Shown piece after piece: positions 1 through 5,109 of a stretch of DNA of 5,452 nt. The stretch comes from an uncultured Terriglobales bacterium (GTDB lineage Bacteria > Acidobacteriota > Terriglobia > Terriglobales > Acidobacteriaceae), in contig CATPBY010000360.1 in the NCBI GenBank assembly GCA_955652845.1, positions 1-5,452 of the forward strand. Direction: 5' to 3'. How positions within the stretch are numbered: the stretch's first letter is position 1; each line of letters opens with the position of its first letter. A model generated the notes under the pieces. The model had not been told where the DNA came from and did not search any database. It saw only the letters and a program-made list of their open reading frames with translations. The position numbers were made by a program, and so were the translations under genes.

Positions 1-1
1 C

Positions 2-88
2 TCTAATACGGGAAACGGCTCTGGCAGCGGCGCGGGTGTGCTTCGAACTGGCAAAGAATGGCTCGGGTCGACGCGCTGCGATGATTAG
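2..88 (+). CDS. C-terminal tail of a probable biotin carboxylase subunit (partial, probably frameshifted)
   Basis: Only the last codons of a gene that begins before the window. Read from base 2, the frame gives a Ser/Asn/Gly-rich linker (SNTGNGSGSGAG) and runs to TAG at 86-88. One frame over (frame 1), the bases from about 37 give CASNWQRMARVDALR and stop at TGA 82-84. That end resembles the W..xGR.xALR tail I associate with stand-alone acyl-CoA carboxylase biotin carboxylase subunits of Acidobacteria, and it would place the stop in a 4-base ATGA overlap with the biotin carrier start at 81. Frame 1 is closed by TAA at 4-6, so joining linker and tail needs one extra base near 32-37. The identity rests on this tail and the biotin carrier next door. 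No catalytic domain is visible. An alternative is that the frame of the carrier itself, open back to base 3, is a fused upstream domain. Confidence 0.35.
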   Translation, partial: SNTGNGSGSGAGVLRTGKEWLGSTRCDD

Positions 89-578
89 CGACTTCACTAT
101 CGATGGAAAAAATCATCGCGTGGAGATACAGCGAATGGAGTCGGGGTGGCGCTGCGTACTGGACGGTAACGAGATAAACATCGATGCTGTTCTTCCCCAG
201 CGCGATGTGCTGTCTCTCTTGATAGACGGAAAATCCTACGAAATCAAGCGCGACCGCGGCAAGACCGAGACATTTCTGCGGATCAGAGGCTTGCTCTACC
301 AGGTCGAATCGCAGGATCAACGGTCCTTTCGCAATCGCAAACCCGGCATCACCGCGAAAGAAGGCCGGAAAGATCTGGTAGCCACCATGCCAGGCAAAGT
401 GATCCGTGTGCTAGTACCGGAGATGGGAGAAGTTAAGGCAGGTGACGGAGTTCTGATTGTTGAAGCGATGAAAATGCAGAATGAGGTCAAGTCCCCCAAG
501 GACGGAGTCGTGGTGAAAATACTCTCCGGTAAAGGTACTAACGTGAATGCGGGAGACGTGCTGGCAATTGTAGAGTGA
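81..578 (+). CDS. Biotin/lipoyl-attachment carrier protein of an acyl-CoA carboxylase (165 aa)
   Basis: Carries the biotin that shuttles carboxyl groups from a biotin carboxylase to a carboxyltransferase in a cytoplasmic acetyl-/propionyl-CoA-type carboxylase. Residues about 98-165 form a complete biotinyl domain: MPGKV at 103-107, the biotinylation motif EAMKM with target Lys131, and a C-terminal GDVLAIVE strand. Residues 1-75 are an additional beta-rich region (IDGK, W23, LDG, LLIDGKSYEI) resembling the BT-like domain seen before the biotinyl domain in larger carboxylase alpha subunits. Residues 76-97 are a basic, polar linker. Start: the frame is open from base 3 with a GTG at 36, but ATG81 is preferred because it starts just at the family-like MISDFTIDGK sequence and would overlap the upstream stop as ATGA. 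There is no Shine-Dalgarno, consistent with translational coupling. The biotinyl domain is very clear. Which acyl-CoA is the substrate cannot be told, as no carboxyltransferase is in the window. Confidence 0.93.
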   Translation: MISDFTIDGKNHRVEIQRMESGWRCVLDGNEINIDAVLPQRDVLSLLIDGKSYEIKRDRGKTETFLRIRGLLYQVESQDQRSFRNRKPGITAKEGRKDLVATMPGKVIRVLVPEMGEVKAGDGVLIVEAMKMQNEVKSPKDGVVVKILSGKGTNVNAGDVLAIVE

Positions 579-612
579 CGATCGCGCCCTGCCAACGCTG
601 CTAACCGGAAAC

Positions 613-1680
613 CTACTGTGCTACGCCGTTTCCGTCGAGCACTTTCTTGGCATAATAATTTTCGATCCTCGCCTGATCGCGAAGCACTTCATAGTAAGCC
701 GCTTTAAGGAGTTGCTCCCGGCGGTCGCGAAGCTGGGCACGGATGGCTTGCTGCACCCTTGGGTCCGCCAATTCCCGCTGTCCGGCCGGCTCTTTGGCGA
801 CTAGTTTCACGATGCGGTATCCCATAAGCTGTTTCGTCATCGGATTAACTACCGTGATAATCGGGCTGTACTGACCCGGCTTCAGCCTGGTTACAGCGTC
901 GCGAGTCGTAGGGTCGGTGTTCTTCAGCGAAGATTCCGGGGTAAAGCCGAGGTCTCCACCGTTCCCCGCAGTTTCGGTATCTTCCGAGAAATTCATCGCC
1001 AGCGTGCTGAAATCATCGCCACTATCCAGGTGGTTGGCTATCGTCTGGATCTTCTTCAGGGCGTCAGGTTCGTTTTGCGCCTTATTGCTTTGATTGCGGA
1101 CCTGAGGGTTGGGCAGCGGGGTGACAAAAATCTGCGCTAGGTGATATTGAGGCTCAATCAGGTTGAACTCAGACTTGTGTGAGTTGTAGTAGTTCGAGAT
1201 GTCCTGATCGGTAACATTGATCTTGGACGTCACTTCCTTATTCAAGACCTTGTCGACCGTCAGAGAACGCCTCAAATCGTGTTTGAAATCATCCAGCGTA
1301 ATCTTTTTCTGTTTTAATTTGTCCTGGAATTGTTCGTTGCTGTAAGGGGATTTAAGTTCGTTCAACTTGCGCTCGACTTCGTCATCCGTAGCCAGCAACC
1401 CCAGCTTGTCCGCGCGGCGCATAAGGATTTCGTTATCAATCAATTCATGCAGAATATTGAGGCGCAGGTTAGTGGCCTGTTCGCCGGCGGGTTGCTGATC
1501 GGAACCCGAGGTTTGGTTCTGATAGTACTTCTCGACATCGGCCTGGTAGATCTTACGTCCGTCCACCGTTGCCGCCAGGTCATCGGAAGCGCGGTTCGGG
1601 CGGCAGCCCGCCAAACTGGCAAGAAGCGCGGCAATAAACAGTGAAGCCAGGCGACGATGAAGCAGCGAGCCGGTTTTCAA
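613..1680 (-). CDS. SurA/PpiC-type peptidyl-prolyl isomerase lipoprotein (355 aa)
   Basis: A secreted, probably membrane-anchored folding factor that would assist envelope or exported proteins. Residues 1-26 are a lipoprotein signal peptide: basic HRR, a hydrophobic LASLFIAALLASLAGC stretch, and a canonical lipobox LAG-C with Cys26. Residues about 34-172 are a helical SurA_N-like chaperone domain (TVDGRKI, LIDNEILMRRADKLGL, lysine-rich helices). Residues about 178-296 are a parvulin/rotamase domain (HLAQIFV with His180, FSED at 231-234, GNGGDLGF at 239-246, GYRIVKL at 287-293). A charged helical tail of about 60 residues follows. The usual second active-site His (GYHI or GWHI in PpiC/SurA/PrsA) is Arg289 here, so isomerase activity may be weak and chaperone activity may dominate. 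The start is TTG at 1680, chosen because a good GGAGG site lies 6 bases upstream and it gives the perfect signal peptide. It lies 56 bases after the dsbA-like gene on the same strand, likely co-transcribed. It converges with the biotin carrier gene. Confidence 0.9.
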   Translation of the reverse strand: MKTGSLLHRRLASLFIAALLASLAGCRPNRASDDLAATVDGRKIYQADVEKYYQNQTSGSDQQPAGEQATNLRLNILHELIDNEILMRRADKLGLLATDDEVERKLNELKSPYSNEQFQDKLKQKKITLDDFKHDLRRSLTVDKVLNKEVTSKINVTDQDISNYYNSHKSEFNLIEPQYHLAQIFVTPLPNPQVRNQSNKAQNEPDALKKIQTIANHLDSGDDFSTLAMNFSEDTETAGNGGDLGFTPESSLKNTDPTTRDAVTRLKPGQYSPIITVVNPMTKQLMGYRIVKLVAKEPAGQRELADPRVQQAIRAQLRDRREQLLKAAYYEVLRDQARIENYYAKKVLDGNGVAQ

Positions 1681-1686
1681 TCAGAT

Positions 1687-1691
1687 CCTCC
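1687..1691 (-). promoter_or_regulatory. Shine-Dalgarno site GGAGG for the PpiC-like lipoprotein gene
   Basis: On the minus strand GGAGG is followed by six bases (ATCTGA) and then the TTG start at 1680. It is the clearest ribosome binding site in the window and it decides in favour of the rare TTG start. The codon immediately before TTG is TGA, so no in-frame extension is possible. Confidence 0.75.
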
Positions 1692-1736
1692 GCGATGTGC
1701 CCTGGGACTCGTTTGGAGTAATGAACGCAGCAGACA

Positions 1737-2690
1737 TTACTTTCCGGATGGCTGCGCCGCAGCCGGGGATGCCTCGGCGGGATGATGAGGGACGGACACG
1801 CCAGCCTGCTCGAGGGCGCTATCGAACACGGCCCGCAGTTCGCTGAGAGGGAGCGCTCCATCCACTTTCTGCCCATTTACGAACATGGTCGGCGTTGCTT
1901 CCACTCCAACGGCCTCTCCTTCTTTCAGCGAAGCCTTGATCGCATCCTGATTCTGCGCCTTGAGGCAGGCTTGGAGCTTCGTTACGTCCAGATTGTGCTT
2001 TTTTCCCTGCTGCAGGGCTATGCGATCCAGAGCCGCGAACTCGTTGTCGCGGCCCTTTTCGCTGTCCACTTCCCTTTGATTAGCATGAATGTAATCCGCG
2101 AAATCCCAGTATGCGTCCCCGTTTTGCGCTGCCAGACAATTCGCATTCACCGCTGCGTGCGTAGCCCAGGGATGAATCTCCGCCAGCGGAAAATCCTTGT
2201 AAATAAAAGTTACACGGTCGCCATATTCTTTGAACAATTCTGAAAACAGGGTTTGATGCATGCGGGAGCAGAAAGGACATTGGAAGTCATCGAAGTTGAC
2301 CGCGACTACCTTGGCGTCTTTATTGCCGCGAATGGGCCGTCCATTCACATCGATTTTCTTCATTACCTCGGCGTACGGGTCCTTGCTGAGATCGAGCCTG
2401 GTCATGCGAATCAGCGTCTGGCCGTCTTTGGACAGCAGAAAATCGTAATGCTGCTTCTTGGAGCCGCCATCGAACGTGATTGTCAAACTATCATAATTAG
2501 GAAACTCACTGGGTTTGAGTGGACTCATGGTGACATTCACATTCGTCGGAACGTTGTAATAGGCGCGCACGTGACGCTCAATGCGTTTGCTGATCTCCGA
2601 CGGGGCCGATTGCGCTGAGCAACCCAGGCAGGAAAGCAGAAGCATAATTGTAGAGCGTCGCAATAGCGTCACTGTAAACCGCCTATCCAT
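1737..2690 (-). CDS. DsbA-like thiol:disulfide oxidoreductase with extra N-terminal domain (317 aa)
   Basis: An extracytoplasmic thioredoxin-fold protein that probably oxidises or reshuffles disulfides in exported proteins. Residues 1-26 form a signal sequence: basic MDRR and LRR, hydrophobic IMLLLSCLGC. Cys21 (LLS-C) or Cys24 (CLG-C) could be a lipid anchor, though neither lipobox is ideal; cleavage after CSA at 26 is also possible. Residues about 31-112 are a separate small domain ending in SKDGQTLIRM and LDLSKDP. Residues about 122-295 are the DsbA/Thioredoxin_4-type domain with NFDDFQCPFC (active-site Cys138 and Cys141), YKDFPL at 165-170, and the cis-proline loop EATPT with Pro267. Cys185 and Cys242 may form a second, structural disulfide. 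A Pro/Ala-rich tail ends the protein. ATG2690 has no Shine-Dalgarno; a GATAAT box 13 bases upstream suggests a very short leader. An alternative ATG at 2645 would shorten the signal peptide. The next gene downstream encodes a second folding factor. Fold and active site are clear; oxidase versus isomerase role is not. Confidence 0.9.
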   Translation of the reverse strand: MDRRFTVTLLRRSTIMLLLSCLGCSAQSAPSEISKRIERHVRAYYNVPTNVNVTMSPLKPSEFPNYDSLTITFDGGSKKQHYDFLLSKDGQTLIRMTRLDLSKDPYAEVMKKIDVNGRPIRGNKDAKVVAVNFDDFQCPFCSRMHQTLFSELFKEYGDRVTFIYKDFPLAEIHPWATHAAVNANCLAAQNGDAYWDFADYIHANQREVDSEKGRDNEFAALDRIALQQGKKHNLDVTKLQACLKAQNQDAIKASLKEGEAVGVEATPTMFVNGQKVDGALPLSELRAVFDSALEQAGVSVPHHPAEASPAAAQPSGK

Positions 2691-2703
2691 GCGTGGAAAT
2701 CAG

Positions 2704-2709
2704 ATTATC
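2704..2709 (-). promoter_or_regulatory. Candidate extended -10 promoter box for the dsbA-like gene
   Basis: The minus strand reads TGAGATAAT, that is an extended TGn followed by GATAAT (5 of 6 matches to TATAAT). It lies 13 bases before ATG2690. No convincing -35 box is seen 16-18 bases upstream, as is common for extended -10 promoters. Transcription would start about 6 bases before the ATG, which would fit the missing Shine-Dalgarno. Prediction from sequence only. Confidence 0.35.
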
Positions 2710-2759
2710 TCACAGCAAGCGCATCGAAGGGCCTGGTCACGGGGCTTGGCCTTCATCCC

Positions 2760-2771
2760 AGCTGATCAGCT
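2760..2771. repeat. Perfect 12-bp palindrome AGCTGATCAGCT just after larE
   Basis: Sequence 2760-2771 is its own reverse complement and directly abuts the larE stop codon (2774-2772 on the minus strand). The nearby CAGCTG at 2773-2778 repeats half of it. There is no T-run after it in either direction and no loop, so it is a poor intrinsic terminator. It could be a protein-binding dyad between larE and the dsbA-like gene, or chance. Confidence 0.4.
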
Positions 2772-3626
2772 TCAGCTGCCCGTCTTCCTCTCGCGGGTGA
2801 GCACAGCGGATGGCAGCAAAACATTCAAAGAACCGGAGCGAAAGCCCTCGAGGTCGAGGGTCACAAATTTGAACCCGAGGGCCTTGAAAATACGAGTGAA
2901 CTCCGCAGCCATTTGCGAGGTTAAAGCAAGCCGCAGCTCATCTCGCGCGATCTCAATTCGTACGATCTCGCCGTGGTGCCGGACACGAAACTGGCGGAAA
3001 CCCAGTTTGCGAAGGCTGTCTTCTCCCTGCTCGACAACTGCCAGAGTCTCGCGAGTAACCGGTCGCCCGTACTCGATCCGGGAAGATAAACATGCCGAAG
3101 CGGGCTTGTTCCAGATACGCAAACCGGCTGCACGCGCAATTTCCCGGATGTCCGCTTTGTTCAACCCGGCGTCGCGCAGAGGCGCCACCACCCGATGCTG
3201 TTCAGCTGCAAGGTGGCCGGGGCGGAAGTCGCCCTCATCATCCAAGTTAACTCCGTAGGCGATGCAGTCGAAACCGCGTGCCCGGCGAAAGTCCTCCATC
3301 ACGCTGAACAGCTCATCTTTGCAATGAAAGCAGCGGGAAGCGTCGTTGCGGGTGTATTCCGGACGGTTGAGTTCCGCCGTATTGATGACCTCCAATGGGA
3401 TTTGATATTCGCCAGCGAAGGCGATAGCGTCGGCCAGCTGAGAACGAGCCAGGCTGGGAGAATCTGCAATGAGCGCCAATGCCCCTCTCCCTAATGAGTG
3501 GTATGCGATCCAGGCCAGGAAGGCAGAGTCCACTCCTCCGGAATAAGCGATTAAAACACGGCCCAGTCCGCTGAGTCTGGCTTCAAGCGCAAGCTGCTTG
3601 GCGGCGAGATGGTCCGACACAGTCAC
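2772..3626 (-). CDS. larE: LarE-type ATP-dependent sulfur insertase (284 aa)
   Basis: LarE activates the carboxylates of pyridinium-3,5-biscarboxylic acid mononucleotide by adenylylation and inserts sulfur, a step in making the nickel-pincer cofactor of lactate racemase and its relatives. It acts in the cytoplasm. Seen here: the PP-loop SGGVDSA at 29-35 within RVLIAYSGGVDSAFLAW, ADSPSLARSQ at 54-63, RCFHCKDELF at 98-107, the family hallmark KPASACLSSRI at 174-184 with Cys179, and a C-terminal ferredoxin-like part from about 205. The length matches the family. Cys99, Cys102 and Cys179 form the CxxC plus C set of LarE proteins that hold a [4Fe-4S] cluster; Cys179 aligns with the sacrificial Cys176 of the Lactiplantibacillus enzyme. 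Start: GTG3626 without Shine-Dalgarno; a GTG six bases further in (3620) is an alternative. larA, larB and larC are not in the window. The dsbA-like gene follows after 81 bases on the same strand and may have its own promoter. Confidence 0.93.
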   Translation of the reverse strand: MTVSDHLAAKQLALEARLSGLGRVLIAYSGGVDSAFLAWIAYHSLGRGALALIADSPSLARSQLADAIAFAGEYQIPLEVINTAELNRPEYTRNDASRCFHCKDELFSVMEDFRRARGFDCIAYGVNLDDEGDFRPGHLAAEQHRVVAPLRDAGLNKADIREIARAAGLRIWNKPASACLSSRIEYGRPVTRETLAVVEQGEDSLRKLGFRQFRVRHHGEIVRIEIARDELRLALTSQMAAEFTRIFKALGFKFVTLDLEGFRSGSLNVLLPSAVLTRERKTGS

Positions 3627-3632
3627 ATGTGC

Positions 3633-3638
3633 ATTCTA
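3633..3638 (-). promoter_or_regulatory. Candidate -10 box for larE (possible leaderless start)
   Basis: The minus strand carries TAGAAT (5 of 6 to TATAAT) ending six bases before GTG3626, so transcription would begin at or next to the start codon. This fits the lack of a Shine-Dalgarno. The -35 is unclear: two TTCGCA hexamers (minus strand, at 3652-3657 and 3661-3666) are at spacings of 13 and 22 bases, not ideal. Confidence 0.25.
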
Positions 3639-3760
3639 ATACGCTGGGCAGTGCGAATTCTGCGAACCACCCATTTCCGCGAAACAGCACGGCAGCACAG
3701 GAGAAAGGCAACTGGCTGGTAACTAACGACGTCGCGACTATCAGATGACAAACAAACGCC

Positions 3761-3811
3761 GGCGTGATAAGGAATTCTGTGCTAGTTCGTGCGGCAGCAC
3801 GTTATCACGCC
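3761..3811 (+). promoter_or_regulatory. Long inverted repeat / structured leader upstream of the RDD gene
   Basis: GGCGTGATAA at 3761-3770 and TTATCACGCC at 3802-3811 are a perfect 10-bp inverted repeat spaced by 31 bases. Inside it GTGCT (3779-3783) pairs with AGCAC (3796-3800), so the RNA can form a two-part stem with an asymmetric internal loop. A competing small hairpin GTGC-GGCA-GCAC (3789-3800) overlaps the inner stem. The 3' arm ends 13 bases before ATG3825, where a ribosome would load. There is no T-run, so it is not a simple terminator. It could be a cis-acting RNA element or an operator dyad. The rest of the divergent region 3627-3760 shows only an 8-bp palindrome pair (CGACGTCG and GTCGCGAC, 3727-3738) and an unused AGGAG at 3699-3703. 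Confidence 0.55.
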
Positions 3812-3820
3812 AATTCTTAG
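3779..3820 (+). other. Possible 13-codon leader ORF before the RDD gene
   Basis: GTG3779 is preceded by AAGGA (3769-3773) at a spacing of 5 bases, the best ribosome binding site in this intergenic region. It opens a frame encoding VLVRAAARYHANS and stops at TAG 3818-3820, four bases before ATG3825. Such an arrangement could couple translation to the RDD gene, which lacks its own Shine-Dalgarno. The ORF lies inside the inverted repeat at 3761-3811, whose 5' arm covers the first two bases of the AAGGA. It may be chance. Confidence 0.25.
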
Positions 3821-3824
3821 CACC

Positions 3825-5057
3825 ATGAAACCTCGATTTGAACCCGACGATGCAGCAGGCCTCCGCCCGGTTCATTCAACGACGCTGATTGATCCAGAAG
3901 CCTACGATGCCAGTGAGCAGCAATTCGCTGCCAGCCTGGACCAACGTCCATTTCCGCGGTTTATCGTCGACGAGCAAGGCCAGAAGCCACCAGCACTATC
4001 CGGGGACAGACAATCAATTAAAGGAGCCTCTGCCGAGCCCCTTGAGGAAGATTCGAGAAATATCGTTGCAGCACCGGCCCCTGAAGCAAACGGCGGGGCG
4101 GAGGAACGAGCTACTTCTCATCCGCAAACCAACCTTGAGGAGGAACATGACCACGAAGGCTGGCGTCAAGAAGTGGCGGCTCGCCTGAACAATTACCGCG
4201 CACGCCGCCGGCCGCGGGCGCCGCGCTATCCTTCGTTGCGTCTGAAATTCGAGACGAGTGATCCCGGGGGAACAGTATCCGCAGTGCAGGTCGTTGCGGC
4301 TGCCCCTGCCATACCGGCAAGACAGGCGGTCGCGCTCAAAAGTGATTGCATGCAACCCTCCGCGCGGGGGGAGATAAATGACGAGACAGCTGGAAAGATT
4401 TATGAAGCGGCGTGCAATCAATCGAAGATCAGCGAATCCAGGACATGGGAACGCTCTAAGCTGATTGAATTTCCACGTCCAGCGGCAGCTCCGCTTCGTA
4501 TAGATGCTTTGGCCGAGCCGGTATTCGACCGTCCACGAATTCTGGAAGTGCCGGATGTCGTCCCTCCACCCCCGGCGCTGGGCGGAATAATGATTGAACA
4601 GGATGAGGAACTGCCCCACGAGAAGCGACCGGGATTCGAGATACCGCTGCAGGCAGCGCCTATGTCGCGCCGACTGGCAGCCGTCGCCATCGACAGCGTT
4701 CTGGTTTTCTCCTCGGTAGCGCTATTCGCTTATATTTTCTTCAGAATCACCCGGCAACTGCCGTCATTCCAGCCAGGGGCAGGAATTATGCTGGTTGTGG
4801 TGGGAGTTTCCTGGGCCGTCTATCAGTACCTGCTATTGATCCACTGCGGAACCACTCCGGGGCTTGAATTGGCTGGTCTGCGGCTTTGCCGCTTCGATGG
4901 CGAGCCCGTCCCCCGGCGCGTCCGGCGCTGGCGGGTACTGGCCTCGGTACTGTCTGGCCTGTCGCTGGCGCTGGGCTACGCCTGGTGCTTTCTTGACGAA
5001 GACCAGCTTTGCTGGCACGACCGGATCACCCATACGTACATGGCGCCGAAGACCTAA
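3825..5057 (+). CDS. RDD-family membrane protein with long disordered N-terminal region (410 aa)
   Basis: Function unknown; RDD proteins are small multi-pass membrane proteins, some linked to ion transport or stress. The C-terminal 280-410 is the RDD domain: RRLAAVAIDSVL (282-293) begins it, with the conserved Arg, Ala and Asp290. It has three membrane segments near 286-306, 318-340 and 370-390, the GTTPGLELAGLRL loop at 342-354, and the closing WHDRITHT at 397-404. Residues 1-279 are hydrophilic, rich in Pro, Ala, Glu and Arg, with no signal peptide, and probably disordered and cytoplasmic. Two islands look less random: residues 113-143 (WRQEVAARLNNYRARRRP and YPSLRLKFE) and 213-255 (LIEFPRP, then PRILEVPDVVPPPP). 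Start: ATG3825 is chosen over an in-frame GTG at 3789 because the GTG lies inside the inverted repeat. Neither has a close Shine-Dalgarno. The length is about twice or more that of a plain RDD protein because of the N-terminal region. Transcribed divergently from larE. The domain call is strong, the start is not certain. Confidence 0.85.
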   Translation: MKPRFEPDDAAGLRPVHSTTLIDPEAYDASEQQFAASLDQRPFPRFIVDEQGQKPPALSGDRQSIKGASAEPLEEDSRNIVAAPAPEANGGAEERATSHPQTNLEEEHDHEGWRQEVAARLNNYRARRRPRAPRYPSLRLKFETSDPGGTVSAVQVVAAAPAIPARQAVALKSDCMQPSARGEINDETAGKIYEAACNQSKISESRTWERSKLIEFPRPAAAPLRIDALAEPVFDRPRILEVPDVVPPPPALGGIMIEQDEELPHEKRPGFEIPLQAAPMSRRLAAVAIDSVLVFSSVALFAYIFFRITRQLPSFQPGAGIMLVVVGVSWAVYQYLLLIHCGTTPGLELAGLRLCRFDGEPVPRRVRRWRVLASVLSGLSLALGYAWCFLDEDQLCWHDRITHTYMAPKT

Positions 5058-5109
5058 CGTCGCGAAGTAATGGCTGAATGGAATTTCTGTCCACTTCGAT
5101 GGCGTATTC

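Noticed and set aside
36..80. GTG36 as start of the biotin carrier
   Set aside because: Would add 15 residues (MCFELAKNGSGRRAA) not resembling the family start, overlaps the upstream gene more deeply and has no ribosome binding site; ATG81 fits better.
3..320. 105-codon open frame on the minus strand
   Set aside because: Antisense to the biotin carrier gene, starts outside any ribosome site, no domain.
579..612. Shared terminator between the converging biotin carrier and PpiC-like genes
   Set aside because: No stable stem followed by a T-run on either strand in this 34-base gap.
1330..1644. 104-codon open frame on the plus strand
   Set aside because: Antisense to the SurA/PpiC-like gene; no recognisable domain.
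1782..2243. 153-codon open frame on the plus strand
   Set aside because: Antisense to the DsbA-like gene, which has a clear CPFC site and cis-proline loop.
2695..2755. 18-codon frame on the minus strand (MKAKPRDQALRCACCEII) between larE and the dsbA-like gene
   Set aside because: No good ribosome binding site, overlaps the candidate promoter box, and length is within chance.
3063..3098. CGAAG-like and CCGGT short repeats inside larE
   Set aside because: Explained by codons of the gene; no array structure.
2581..3258. 225-codon open frame on the plus strand
   Set aside because: Lies antisense across larE, is Arg/Ser-rich without any domain, and larE has unmistakable family motifs on the other strand.
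3685..3800. CAGCAC repeated at 3685, 3693 and 3795
   Set aside because: Only six bases, irregular spacing; not enough to call a repeat array or binding-site cluster.
4014..4619. 201-codon open frame on the minus strand
   Set aside because: Antisense to the N-terminal region of the RDD protein; Arg/Cys/Phe-rich composition typical of shadow frames, no motif or ribosome site.
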